This document shows, in pieces, positions 34,959-47,530 of a DNA stretch of 64,000 nucleotides. The notes beneath the pieces were generated by a model. The model was not told where the DNA came from and did no database searches. It saw nothing but the letters and a program-made list of their open reading frames with translations. The DNA comes from Camellia lanceoleosa (lineage: Eukaryota > Streptophyta > Magnoliopsida > Ericales > Theaceae), in the NCBI GenBank assembly GCA_025200525.1, contig CM045767.1:115132021-115196020 (forward strand). The letters run 5' to 3'. How positions within the stretch are numbered: position 1 is the stretch's first letter; every line of letters starts with the position of its first letter. The position numbers and the translations under genes are program-made.

Positions 34959-36026
34959 ATGGAAATATCTTATTACTTGGGACACAACAAATAAACAAGA
35001 AAAAAATGTAAAAGCCACGAATAAACCCCTAAGAGAGAGAGAGGAGAAGAAAAAAAAGGTTCGGCAAACATTTACAGCCTAACAATTCCAACCATGGACC
35101 CGTACAACTCGGGTGGTTCATCTCAGTTTCTACAGAAAAATGTATTTAAGCTAACTCTTACAAAAACTAGACCACATCACACCAATTTCTATGTGAGCTA
35201 CCAGGCGAGTTAATAATGCTTTTCTCTCCCCTGGTTTTGGAGTTAATAAAGTTGATACCCATATTCCATTGGTTCTAATGGCAACACCTAAAAGTCAAGC
35301 TTAAGTACATAGTAGCCGTATGTACAATTGTGGCATCCAACGATGCATGTAGACAAAACAAAAAGGGAAAGTAAATGGCTATTTATTTATTTATTTTTGA
35401 TCGGCAAAGAAAAATTTCATTTAACAGCAAGAAATTAAAAATACAGGAAGATGACATGCATCGAAAGAGATTCGGAAGTATAAAGATACCCCTACTACTG
35501 CTACTCGCATTCATACAACCAACCCCTAAGCCTCTCGATTTTTAAATAAAAAAAGTTATGAAGAACTTAACTAGAAAAATTAAAATACATAAATTCCCAC
35601 AAATCAACCCACCAAAACAAACTAAACTACCTAAACCAAAACCAAGCAGCCCGAACCACACCTCTGCAGCTACACCTTTGAACCAAAACCAAACTACCTA
35701 AATCACATCCACTGCCAAGTCCCACACTTCTGCAGCTACAACTCCCAAAGCCTCTGCTGGATCCACACGTTACCCCTAAGCTGCTGCAACTCCCACCTCC
35801 CAACACCCCTGCTGAAGACTCCAAACTACCACTACAAATATGCCACACCTATGCTGCTACGACACCCAAAACCCACCCCTATACTGCTAATCCGGCCGAG
35901 AAACACGCCACTGCAGATCCATCACCGGAAACACGCCACTGCAGATCATTACAGTCATGTAAGTCAAATTGCTATACAAATAACAAGTAAACGTGGATTA
36001 CTGAAATTTAAGTAGTCTACACTTAC
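34959..36026 (-). other. CACTA interior between the Tekay LTR and the first kinase exon
   Basis: Intron-like or unassigned sequence. A CTGC/ACC-rich, loosely repetitive stretch lies at 35630-35950. No exon of the kinase between the N-lobe and C-lobe was found here, supporting a deletion. Nothing else is recognised. Confidence 0.4.
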
Positions 36027-36157
36027 TTTATTACGACATAAACATTGTCATCATCCTCATAGGCATCATAGAATTGCACTAGGTTCTTATACCCTACTAG
36101 AGCCCGTAATATTTTCACTTCTCTTCGCACATCCTCAATGGCAATTGTTGTAGTCAT

Positions 36158-37207
36158 CTGAAAAAACATTGCCCCTTTTATTAGCATTAAACAAATAGTT
36201 ACATTAAATTCCACACATCGGTAGCTGAAAACAAGGGAGAATGACTAGTGGCAAGTAATTCATCACCTAATTCAAGATCTATTTACAGAGAGAGCTTGAA
36301 ATCAAACTCAATTGAAATTGAAAACTGCAGAGAGAGCTTGAAATCAAAATTAAACAGAGCAATATAGAAATCAACTACTACTAATCGAGCAGATAACAAA
36401 CAGGAATACAGAAAACAGACACAATGCACTAGAAATTCTAAAAATCAGACGATTAATCACGAGGTGCATTAAAATTATCAAATTAGAATGTCTGAAAACC
36501 GAATTCAAAATACAATGTACCAGAGCTTCAATCAGAAGCAAACTAATTGCAATAGCTCCTTCAAAAACTACCAAACGCATTCCCATTGAAATTTGATAAA
36601 AAAAAGAGGGATATGAATCACGTTGAGTTTTGCTCATCAATTCAAATTGAAAATGCAATCTACTTGAGATTCAAATCTGTAACCAACTAGTCACAACGTT
36701 ACTCAACAACAATCCAATACACCAAATTCGAAAATCAATCGAGAAACATAGAGGTTACGAATCGCAATGAACTTCACTCATCAGCACAAAATCAATAGAC
36801 ATAAATTAGTATATATATATCAAACAGATTTGAGATCGTAGATCTAAGTTTGTATATAAACAAAATCAAAAAATCAGAGGACTCACAAAATTAATCTTCA
36901 AATCGGACTGATCGAGAGCTTTGAGCCAAGATAGAGAGAACCAGATCGTGAATTGGAGCCTATGAAGCTCGATCTAGTGACCTTTCACCATAAGAAAGAG
37001 GAGTGATGAGAAGAGATAGAAAACATAGATCTATCAATTGCTGCGTGAAATAGAATAGAAGAATGAAAAACGTGTGGGTCTTAAAAGGAAAATATGTTCG
37101 TACACCAAAGCACGCGTGTTTTTTTAGAATGAGTTATTTACAAAAATATTTTGAAAACTTTTAAAACGATGTTTTTTAAAAAAACATCATAACAAAAGCA
37201 TGGTTAT
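36158..37207 (-). other. CACTA right interior and subterminal region
   Basis: Upstream of the N-lobe exon on the minus strand. A near-duplicate phrase CAGAGAGAGCTTGAAATCAAA occurs twice at 36286-36348. No further exon is recognised. The last 100 bases are AT-rich with a short ACGATGTTTTTTAAAAA / ACATCATAAC inverted stretch before the terminal repeat. Confidence 0.35.
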
Positions 37208-37227
37208 AAGCTAATTTTCTTGTAGTG
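37208..37227 (-). repeat. Right terminal inverted repeat of the CACTA element
   Basis: Reads CACTACAAGAAAATTAGCTT on the minus strand, matching the common plant CACTACAAGAAAA end, followed by the target copy ATC at 37228-37230. Confidence 0.85.
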
Positions 37228-37931
37228 ATCATGTTTATTTTTGCTGGTTTGTTGTTATAATATGTGACTGTTCTCTTCTTTTTATGTCAATGTTGGGTTA
37301 TCATGTGCTATAACTTGTTTATGTAAAAATGTACTGTAACGAGTTGAATCTAATTGAAATTATACTTTAATCCTAGTTGAGGATTTATTTTAAATTATTA
37401 AAATAAATTTATTTTGGACCCAATTAATTGAATCGTGACCGGTTAGTAATCATATAATATTGTTGCCGTCTTATTATTATTATTACTTGAATACCATAAA
37501 AGAGTTGAGAATATTTATGGTGCGCATCATTAAATGAAATATATTTTGTGGTGAGAAAATAATTGTATCATTTTATTGTTTTATGTTACAAAATATTATA
37601 ATGTTCCTAAAATAAATCTTTAATCATATATATATTTATATACTTGGTGGTGGCTCTTAGTTAGTGGACAAGAATGATTAAAGTGAATGAAATGATATCA
37701 CCCACTTTAAAGGAAATTTTAGGAGAGAAACAGACACTCACAGTTTTAGAGAGAGAGAGAAAACGGCGCTGGGTTTGTCCTCACAACCTCTATCATATTC
37801 TCATTCAAAAACTCACTACTTTCTTATATAGCTCAAGACCTAGCTCTCTGCTTCAATGGCGGCCGAGAAGCCTCGCGTTTCCTCGGTGGCGGAGTGCGGT
37901 GGTGAGGCCTAGGACGTGTGAGAAATTGTAG

Positions 37932-38300
37932 GAGAAGAATGTTCCGGAGATCGAAATCGAGTGGGGAAAAGTGTCGGCGGTATTGATCAACATGGACGAA
38001 GTGCTCTATAACAACGAAGAACTGTCAAAAATGGCTGCAGTCGATGTGTTTGCGGAAATGGGGATTAAAGTTTCGATCGAGGACTTCGTGCCTTTCATGG
38101 GCACTGGTGAAGCAAACTTTTTAGGAGGTGTAGCTTCTGTGAAAGGTGTTGAAGGATTCAACATTTGGGGTAGCAAAGAAAAGAATTTTTTTGAGATGTA
38201 TCTAGATAAGTATGCAAAACCAAGTTTTGGAATAGGATTCCTACATGCCTTTGAACTCTTTAATTAGTGTAAAAGCAAGGGGCTCGATTCATGAATAGAT
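37932..38300 (+). pseudogene. Captured fragment of SOQ1 (HAD-domain chloroplast protein)
   Basis: Reads EKNVPEIEIEWGKVSAVLIN, then MAAVDVFAEMGIKVSIEDFV, PFMGTGEANFLGGVASVKGV and FFEMYLDKYAKP in one frame to a TAA at 38265, after which CKSKGL continues the homology out of an open frame. From memory this matches the N-terminal haloacid-dehalogenase domain of plant SUPPRESSOR OF QUENCHING 1, a thylakoid protein that limits non-photochemical quenching. The HAD nucleophile motif, normally DxD in FDMDGVL, reads INMDEVL here, so the first aspartate is lost. A TAG directly precedes the fragment (37929). It is dead coding sequence retained inside an LTR. Confidence 0.75.
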
Positions 38301-39960
38301 TTATAAAAGTGGCCCAAGTTATACTATTTATTCAAGGTTATTTTATTTATTCAACATCCAACTTGAAAGGAATGTTGCCACCCAATGATGGTGTTGAACT
38401 ATGGTTTGAGATCGTGCGCCTCGAGGCTGCACACCTCAACCAAATTATTCCTTTCAAATCAGCGAATAGGGGTTCCATTCAACTGGCATGAAGAGTTTGG
38501 TGAGAGTAACATTTTGGTCAGTGGAGATCAAAATCTGACAAAATTGAAATTGTGGATTTTTGGGGTGCTTCCTCTTCTTGGCTTGAGGTAGGGATTTTCT
38601 TTGAGTTATATATATATTTTTGCAAGATCTAAATGATTTTTCGAAGTCATCATTTGATTTGTTTTTTAAAAAAATGGATTGTTGAATCAAGAAGGTGAAT
38701 GGTTTTGAAAGTGGGTTTACTTTCATTTTCCTTCTAAAAATAGAAATTTATATTTTTGAACTATGTTGATGAAAGAATGGTGTTTTTGGTGAGATCTTCT
38801 CAATATTTGAAGATGAATGGTTTTTGGTGAGAAAACCTAGAAATTGGAAATTTTTAAGAAGGATGTTGATAATTTTTAGAATATGTTGTTATATTTATTT
38901 TGTGTGCCAAACTAAGTGATGTTTGAAAATTGTTTATTTATTTACATATAAATGATGTTTTCATGGAATATGGAAATTGTTGAAGTTTTGGGAATTGTTG
39001 TTTAAAAGTATTAATATAGTCTTGAGATGACTAAGTTGTTAAGATTATTTAAAATGTGGGAATTATGTTATCCTTTTGATGAATTGAAATAAATGTATTT
39101 ATTCATCTTGTGAAATTGCACTGAAATGAGAATTTTGATCACAATGGGAATATTGTGTGGGAGTATTGAAAGTGGAAAAAATATTGCATTATATTATTAA
39201 TCATTGCATTGGCATATCAATTCATTTGATAATGAAGAGCTTTGAAATTTGATTTGAAAACCGTGCATTGAGAAAAGAATGTCGAGAAATAAGTTTTCAT
39301 AAAATGGTTTTGGGGTAAATATGTTGGTAAGTCTTGATAGGTGGTGTAGATGATATTGAATAAGTTAGCCTACGGGTCCGGGGTGAAAGACCAAAAAATC
39401 CGCGTAGATAGGTGTTGAGCCTTCCGGTTAATACCGGTAAAAAGGACAATTTGGTAGTACTCGTATAGTCTACTTCCAGACACCAGCCTAGGGATTACCA
39501 GAGACGTATTTACCGCCCTTGAAATAAATTATTAAGTTTTGAACAATTAAAGTTGCATTACATCATTGAGCATGATGGTTTTCAAAAGATGAAATTGTAA
39601 TTTATCTTAAAAAATGGCATAGCATGGCATGTGCATTTCATCTCTTGAGACTTGTATAAAATGTATATACTTTGTTAAGAATTTTCTACTAGACTTTATG
39701 TTCACCCTACGAGATTTTTTTGTAGGAAAAGATGTGATGATTCCACCCAACTAAGGGTGTGGAAGTATGTGTGTTGGGAGTACAATGCTCTCATTTTGCG
39801 TGACTCTGTTTTGTAAGCCAAGGGCTGTATTTGTGTGGGTTTGAATAACCGATTTGTGTAACCGGGCCTTAGCCTTAGAAATTTGTAAACCCATGAGGAT
39901 ATTTATTTGTTTTATGTTATTTTGATTTGAAGTAAATGTATTATCATTTGGGCATAAAAA
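38301..39960 (+). other. Remainder of the SOQ1-carrying LTR
   Basis: AT-rich LTR sequence with no supported gene. A 66-codon frame at 38291-38491 continues over the end of the capture and shows no recognisable domain. The 39360-39500 stretch is GC-richer with short inverted phrases (CTTCCGGTTAATACCGG). Confidence 0.35.
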
Positions 39961-40932
39961 TTGGGGTGTTACATGTACACCAGCTATTCACATAATATTT
40001 CACCATGATCATCTCATTATTCACATGACATATAATTTACAATTATTATCACTATTCATTTATAAACAGTAATGTTAAATTTATTTGTATTTGAACAAAC
40101 AGGTGTTCCCTGTGAATTTCATGGCAAAAGAAAGAGAGAGGAAGCCCATGTCAAAGGCAAACCCGATTAAACAGCTAGTCTCGAACAAGTGAACATGAAA
40201 AAGGTCAACTACTGGTCTAATATCATTAGATTGGTGAAACTATTGAAGGGTACAAAATTTACAAATAGTCAATTGAAATGCCTTAAGAAAAACTATTTTG
40301 GCCCTTATTTGATTGTTTGATCAATAATGAAGTTGACCTCAATCATTGCATGAAATATGATGATGTCATTGTATGTATTGTGTAAACATTCAAGCCATCT
40401 AGTAGGAGGTTTTACATTGGGGAGAAAAACATTTAGATTTTTAGAAGTGACGTATCACTTATTTTTTGGGTGGACTACGACACCAAGCCAATAGACCTCT
40501 CTTATGGTGCGAAACCAACAATCCGTATCATACATCGAACGTGCAAGGATATTAGTCGGTCAAGTACAACAAAAATACGTGAAATTCTGAATGAAGTGTT
40601 AAATGGCACAAAGAAACAAGATAATGAAGAAGTTACAAGATTAGTTTGCATGTATGCATGCGTGAAACTATTCTTTTCCACGTCCAGAGAAACAATTAGA
40701 TGAGCATTCTATTCATACATGGACCCATTAGACAAGATGATCGAGTATAACTGAGCTAAGAGCATCCGGGCAACTCTCATCGGGTCAGTGGGCCAAAACT
40801 GGAGAAAACCAGGACGAGTCACCGAATGTGTTACGTTGTTAATGGTTAATCCCATAAATCTTATTATATATGTAATATGAACATTCACAAAGTCTATTCA
40901 CTCATGTTTGCAACAAAACAAATGTGACACAC

Positions 40933-43513
40933 TGTCACACCCCAAATCTGGGCATGACCGGCCGTGGCCCACAGGGACTCAGCCCAAGGCACACGTAAGC
41001 CTAACCACTAATCCATAATCACATTGAACAACTATACAAAAGTCCAGTAATAAATAACCAAACTCAATCCAGTGACATGCCACAAGTATAAACGGCAAAA
41101 CCAACCGTAATCAATACCATCCAAACTTATGGGATATACATAGCCCATATATCAAAATAATCTTAATTGAACCTCAATAAAAATAAAAAGAAATATGCAC
41201 AAACTGGACATGACAATCTAAAACAAAATAAATGAATGTCCTAGAGGTCCATGCAATTGAGTCCCCACTGCGCCATGAGTCCACTCTAAGTCCTTCTAAC
41301 ACCTAGAAATGATAAACAACTAAGTCAGTTGATAGCTCAGCGAGTAGCAACATGGATAGTAAATACAGTTTTGAAAACAGGGCTCAATTCCAAAATAAGA
41401 TATATATCACAGAAACTAGATTGGCTTACAGTTTTGATAAAGACAATCTGTTTTAAAAAAAAGGCTCCACAGTTCAACAGTTAAAATACTCATGTCTCTC
41501 AAGAACATGATAAATGACATTTTTTACTTAAAACAGATTACAACATAAATACCAATAATTTTATGGGTACCAAGAAAAACAAGTAACATGCTACACAGTT
41601 CTCAAGGCTATAAGCCCCGTTGGATCCAATACCGAACTAAGAGTCATCCTCAGAGTGGCAACCTGGGCCTTTTCTCTAAGACGATCCGATTGAAGGTCAC
41701 CTAGCTTAACCTAGGTCTTTTCCTTACAATCGTTGAGCACTAGAGTCATCACGGCCTAACCCGGATCTATTCCCTAGTGGCCAAACTCACCACACACAGT
41801 GGAATAATTTCCCTGGACTAAATACACAGATGGTTTTAATAATCAATACACATCAGTTTTGCAAAACATGGTAGTTCATCATTATAAACATGAGACAAAA
41901 ACAAATAGTTTACAGTATGCCAAGTTCACACATGTTTCAGAAATAATTTGATTCCATTGATAATATAATAATCTATCAAAACAGTTTAGTCCTGAAACAA
42001 CAATTTAATTTTCTAACAATTTAGGATATGGGTACATTTATAAAAATATGTAGCATGAAACTACTCACCTGAAAATGAAATAATATAATCCTTGAATAGA
42101 GTATGAAAGTCCAACTAGTGCCCTGAACCAAGCATGAAAACTACACGTCACTACTAATTTAAAAATATTAAAGAATATGAACTAAGTAACCCCAAACTAA
42201 AGCGCACTAACACGGCTCAACCCAACTCACCGTTACTCTTAAATATTACCTAAGTTCATGTTCTTCAAGGTCTAAAAGCACCCAAGACATGTGTTCAAAT
42301 TGAAACTTAATTAAAAGTAACTTTAAGATTAAACAGAATTTTAAACTAGTTTCCCAATCTATTCGCTAACTTTGAAAATTAAAAACCCACTCCAAGTTGT
42401 TCGAAAAATTCTAAAACCCTCTAGATATCAACTAATATATCCTAAGTTTCAAACCCAAATAGTTTCACTTGATTTGCATATCAAAATAACTATCTACAAT
42501 TAATTATATCTAAACAGGTTGTTTTCTGCAGTACTTTAAAGAAATTAATGGTTCTCTTAGTATACATGAACAATCAATGCAAGGCCAAAAACGTACAAAA
42601 CTAGACTCGTAACCGGTTCTAATGACGCTAATTTGATAATTTTTAGATTTATACCCAAAGAGAACAACACTCTCGAACTTACTGTTTAAAACTAGTTTTC
42701 TGGACAGATTTGAACGCATCAGTTTATATGGATTTTGACTCCCAAAAATTATGAGAAAATTTAGATATGTAATCCAATATGTAATTAATCTACTGTAAAA
42801 ATTTCAATTCAAAATTCGTTAGTTTGATATGGTTTCTTGATTTTTAAAGTTTGTGATTCTGTACAGAATTTTTGGACTAAGAATTACACCATTCATTATA
42901 CATGAATTTAACTCCTCAAATTTCTTAACAGTATATATATATACACAAATTACATACACCTACAACCTCCCCATCAATGAATTAAATCATAAAATAGAAT
43001 AAGGATAAAGAACAAATATAAATTAAAGAAGAAAGTTAAAACACTACCACACACCCAAAAGTTCTTTGATTGCAACTTCTTCTTCTTCTTTTTTCCTTCT
43101 CTCAGACTCTCTCGTGGCTACTGTGTTGTTGCCCTATGTGGTGAACAAATAATAGAGTACGGTTTGTGTTTATTTTATTTTATACTAGTGGTGGGCGCGC
43201 ATGGGTCAAATAAATAGATAAATATACCAAACATATATACAAGTTATATGGAACTCAAATGGTAAGAGTCTTATTTATTAACCTTGTAGTCTAGAGTTCA
43301 AGTCACACCCTTCTCTCTCTATATATTTTTTTATAATAAAACTTTTCTCTGAATTAAAGACTTTCACCATAAATTTATTTTAGGTTTAAAATTAATTAAA
43401 AGATCATTCAATAATAATTAATTTACACTTTAGGATTCACCATCAAAATATTTGAGATTGTGAAATTATTATTATTTAATTATTTGCTTGATTTATATAT
43501 TCGGGTTCTCACA
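40933..43513 (-). mobile_element. Solo Gypsy LTR inside the ULP-like gene
   Basis: 2581 bp from TGTCACACCCCAAATCTGGG to TTCGGGTTCTCACA on the plus strand, flanked by CACAC (40928-40932) and CGCAC (43514-43518), four of five matching. The GGGGTGTGACA end on the minus strand is typical of Gypsy LTR 3' ends. No internal genes, so a solo LTR. Pyrimidine-rich CTTCTTCTTCTTTTTTCC near 43078 would be purine-rich in the transcript direction. Confidence 0.7.
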
Positions 43514-43940
43514 CGCACACATCGGTAGACACTAGTGTAAATGTTGGCATCAGTACAAACTGATGTGAATGTTTACAATAGTATGCAATGGTGGGAACAT
43601 TCACAATAAAATGATCTAATGTAAACATTGACACCAGTGTTTTGCTCATGTTGGCACTAAGACAAATGTAGCACACGCATTGGTAGGCAATGATGTGAAG
43701 GTTGACATCAATGATGTGAACATGCACATCAGTGTGTGTTGACACACATTCATTTCAGTGGACACTAGTGTGAACATCCACATTAGTGTGCAATGATAGG
43801 AACATTCACAACAGTGTGTACTGATGTAAAAATTTACATCAGTAGACACTGGTATGAACATTTACATCAGTGTGCTGCTGATGCAAACATTGACAGTAGT
43901 GTTTACTGGTATAAACATTCATACAAGTGTTAATTTTTCT
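43514..43940. repeat. Short MULE repeats with GTGAACATTCACATC-type motifs
   Basis: Phrases such as GATGTGAACATGCACATC, GTGTGAACATCCACATTAG and GATGTAAAAATTTACATC recur about ten times in 430 bases. Each is a near palindrome. The frames seen here (Thr/His-rich) are artefacts of the repeats. Confidence 0.6.
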
Positions 43941-46500
43941 GAAATCAAAATTGATGTTTGTAATTTGTTTCGGTACTGGTTGTGTGAGCACATAACCATT
44001 TTACAACTCCGCAAACCCAATGCCATTCCTCGGTGTGTGAAGTGGGACCTCACATATTTACATACCAACAAAAAGTCCATATCTTTGCTGAAGCTTGGTT
44101 TAAATGAGGTAAAAGTACACCCCAAAATGTTGTGAACATTCACGTACTGACACAATGAACTATGTAATTAACATAATGTTTCCAATTCCAAGTATATGGT
44201 GGCGAGCTGATGGCATCTCTAACAGAAGCAAAGATGTACCATCATACTAATTTAATGGTGGAGCCCAAACATGAGGATTTGTCGAGTGCAACACCCAAAC
44301 AAGATGAAAGCAAAGATAATGAAGGAAGTGACAACAACGATGGAATTTCTGGGGATGCAGTTGACCTAAATGATGTTAATGATGACATCAACACCAGCTT
44401 TAACAATCCCAATGCTGAAAGAGGTATTATCGTATCACAACCAAGTGAACCGGACATCGTGGATATGCTTCCAGAAGAAAACCAAAAAGCTTAGGGTCTC
44501 GTATGGCAATAGGAAGAAAAATACAAACACTCGAAAGAATCATAGGAGCTGAGGGCAAGGGTGATCGCTGTACTTGAAGCAAAATTATTCGACTAATCGG
44601 GCCCATCCAATGTGGACATGGAGATCAAGAATTTCATAGAGCTAAAAGATACAGAAATTGAGCGGTTGACAAAATTGGTCATCAACCTAGAATACGAAAA
44701 AATGATTCTCCAAGACCTTTACGATGATTAGTTCGTCCATATTATCACGCAAGCTGAAGCACAAAATGTTCATGACAGCCTTAAGAAACATCCCATTGCA
44801 CCACTGAAAGACATTCTCAGCCCACCATCTAGGGTGAAGTGTATCAAGCAGAAGGTATGGAGAGAGCACCGCTTGACTGACTTTCAATACCTCGGCTTGC
44901 TTAGCCAAAAGAAAGAGAAAGAGGGAACTGAAGACCAATCCCATACAGTCCACATTATACAAGATGTGGGCAAACAGCCATAAACAAAGCACCCAACAAA
45001 ATCTAAGACGTTAACATTGACCAACAAAATGAAGGTTTGGGCCAATATGAGCAAACTCAACAGACAAAAGGTCTAAAATTTGCACAAGAATGGCGGTAAT
45101 GAGTAAGTGACTATACACATTGAGATTGTATTTATTTTAATGATGATGTGAAGCTTCACATCTATAAGTAATGGAATAGATCATTTTATAATTGTGCAAT
45201 GTTAACATTCACATTTTTTGTAATCACAATGCACAGGTTGCTTGTGTGACGAGGGGACTCAAAGTCTAGAAACGTGTGTTTTGATGACATCATACACATC
45301 ATCAAGGAAGAATCAATATACAACAACGCATGATACTCGCAAATTTATACAAAACATACATACACACAGACACACTGTATAGACACTATAAATAATGTAC
45401 TGCCACCTCTCTGTTTGTGCAGGTGATAGATGCATATAGCGAAATACTACTCGAACTACAAGAGCTGGTCAACCTTATTTTGGAGGATTCGACATTCATT
45501 TTCACAAGCACATGTTTGGTAATAACTAGACTATTAGTTTGTTTTTGCACAATGTTGATGTGAATGTTTACATGAACAGTATTTGAATGGCATGTTGAAT
45601 AGATGTGAATGCTCACCTCAACATTGTGTGATTATATTATTGACTTACATGCTAGACAGATGTGAATGTTAATATCAATATTATATAACTGATTGACAAG
45701 TTAACAAATGTGAACATTTACAACCATAATACATTATAAGACTGATTGACAAATTAAAGATATGAACATTCACATCTTTAACAGTGAACATTGATATAAA
45801 TACTTGGTATATAATTGTATGTCCATTGTGTACAGAAAATCATGCAAGAGTACCCCCTCCACAAGAGAAATAAATTGATTGATGTACATATTAATAACTA
45901 TCAAGGTCAGAGATATTTCATCTTCCCAATACACCACGACTTCCATTAGATGATTGTTGTCTACGACGTCAAAGACAATCTATGGAGGCATTATAACTCA
46001 TTACGACCAAGACCCTGCATACATGACCCATTTATTGACCAAGCACAAATCGTCGTAAGTGGCTACATATAATAGTTGTCATGATGTGTAATATTGGAAC
46101 TTGGATGTATGCACTATGTTGCCTTGTGCCTAATATGAAATTTCATTCTTCCTCTCATAACAGAGGGACTACATCGAGGCAATGGTGCACATTATTGGAC
46201 CATCATCACCACTATGGACCAAGTTATCAGGCCAAAATCCATCACAACCAATCATATCAGTAGACGTCTTTCCTCAGCAAGCATCTGAATTGTAAGCCTC
46301 ACATCAAGTTGTACACATCTTCCACAACCATTATATACGCCTAATTTTCAAATTCTAACAATAACAACTTTGCATTTTCAGGGTGGATTGCGGGCCCGTA
46401 TTGTGTTACATAATCAGGGCACATGTATATCATAAGGAAATTGTTGACAACCTTAATCGCTTTAAATAGTGTCAAATAAGAGACTCATTAGTACACCTTT

Positions 46501-47530
46501 TCCTGAATCACACAAAGACAGAGCAATATGAAAACCTATAGGTGGGGGGGTGTCCACCTATAACTGTTATCCACATTTAAGACAATTTAGTATCAATAGT
46601 TTTGATATATTGGAGCAGACTAGCTTAAGTGTAAATCAATTCTATATCATTGCTTGTACTCCAATTTTTCATTCAATATATATATATGCATTTTGAGGCC
46701 TATTTCGTGTTGATCATTCACATTAAGATTGTATTTATTTTTTCCCAAACACGACATGATGTGAATTTCCACAGCATGAAGGGATCAGACACATTCTTAT
46801 GTTTAAAGCCTCACTCCACATATGTGAATATTGCTTAAAGTATTATTGTAATACAATATGATAGGTGTGAATATCATATTTCTTAACACATAAGTGAATT
46901 TTCGCAGCAAATAATTTGATGATGTGAATATTCACATCAAATAGCATATTACAGATGATGTGAATATTCACATCATATGTTTTGATGTTGTAAATGGTAA
47001 CAAGCATGTCAATATTCACACCGCGCCCATGCATGCATCATAATATACACAACAATATCCTGTTTTGCTAGCAAAAAACACTCACAATGACAATTCGTAA
47101 TGCAACTATGAATATTCACATCAAATGATTTGGTAATGTGAATGGTTACAGTGATATAAATATTCATGTTAACTACTTTGATACTGTGAGTGGTAATAAG
47201 AATGTGAATATTCACACCACACACATACATGCATTACAATATACACAACAAAATCTCCTTTTGCTAAACAAAACCACTCATAATGCCACTATTTTAGGTA
47301 CAACAAACCAAAAAGATAAACAAATCAATACTGCGAAAATTAGAAAAAAAATGCAGTATTATGTTTGGCAAATACATGAACTTGATTCCAATACACTTTA
47401 TGCTTGTTGTTACACAAAACGTAATCTTATTCCAAACAAGAATAAAACCCCCCACGTACAATGTTGAAATGAACTTTGCACATCCTATATCAGCTCCTTG
47501 CATGATTTCCAATTGTGGTTTCCCAACTTA
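46501..47530. repeat. Convergent intergenic region with GTGAATATTCACATC palindromes
   Basis: Between the 3' ends of the ULP-like gene and the transposase. The near-perfect palindrome GATGTGAATATTCACATC and variants occur at about 46921, 46956, 47107, 47150 and 47192. No frame is supported. Such palindromes could form hairpins in the RNA of either gene. Confidence 0.65.

Larger units (their letters stand above)
24118..36157 (-). pseudogene. CDPK-related kinase (CRK) fragment, six exons, split by a Tekay element
   Basis: Minus-strand exons with GT-AG borders: 36157-36027 ([37 protein letters not shown]; kinase N-lobe), 25735-25620 ([12 protein letters not shown], then a frame break, with [20 protein letters not shown] in another frame; end of C-lobe), 25524-25412 (HPWLANYPNVKIPLDMIIYK), 24703-24596 (ALAKTLAVPELAYLREQF), 24482-24420 (STDAMKDSRVIDY) and 24285-24118 ([37 protein letters not shown]). 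This order matches plant CDPK-related kinases, Ser/Thr kinases with degenerate EF-hands. The middle kinase exons, including the catalytic loop and DFG, are missing, lost at the junction with the Tekay element. N-terminal and last exons are also absent. It is a captured genomic copy inside the CACTA element and is non-functional. Confidence 0.88.
37335..39973 (+). mobile_element. Solo Gypsy LTR carrying a SOQ1 fragment
   Basis: 2639 bp from TGTAACGAGTTGAATC to TTGGGGTGTTACA, flanked by perfect TGTAC copies (37330-37334 and 39974-39978). TG...CA ends, 5-bp duplication and absence of internal genes identify a solo LTR, left by LTR-LTR recombination. The 3' part (AAGCCAAGGGCTGTATTTGTG, AACCGGGCCTTAG) resembles the equivalent part of the Tekay LTRs in this window. 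It holds a host gene fragment at about 37932-38300 followed by a GAGGTAGGGAT phrase also found in the Tekay LTRs (26613), so the host sequence lies near the transcribed leader. Confidence 0.8.
40103..46500 (+). pseudogene. ULP1-like cysteine protease gene of the MULE, interrupted and broken
   Basis: Exon-like pieces on the plus strand: about 40110-40860 (KPMSKANPIKQLVSN; later IDLSYGAKPTIRIIHRTCKD, ARLVCMYAC-like VTRLVCMYACVKLFF), resembling the DUF1985-type N-terminal region of transposon ULP proteins; 43965-44135 (LCEHITILQLRKPNAIPRC); 44190-44990 (acidic linker and coiled coil); and the peptidase part. The protease His lies in HHDFH (CAT 45944-45946), followed by a TAG where the family has Trp. 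The catalytic Cys is in VDCGPVLC (TGC 46389-46391). ULP1 enzymes cut SUMO-like modifiers. A solo LTR interrupts it at 40933-43513. Several stops make it inactive. ULP genes in Kaonashi MULEs are established. Confidence 0.7.

Noticed and set aside
35627..35848. Cys/Gly/Ser-rich minus-strand frame
   Set aside because: It follows loosely repeated CTGC and ACC phrases in a non-coding part of the CACTA interior; no family is recognised.
43509..43861. Two His/Thr/Val-rich minus-strand frames
   Set aside because: They are translations of the GTGAACATTCACATC-type repeats.
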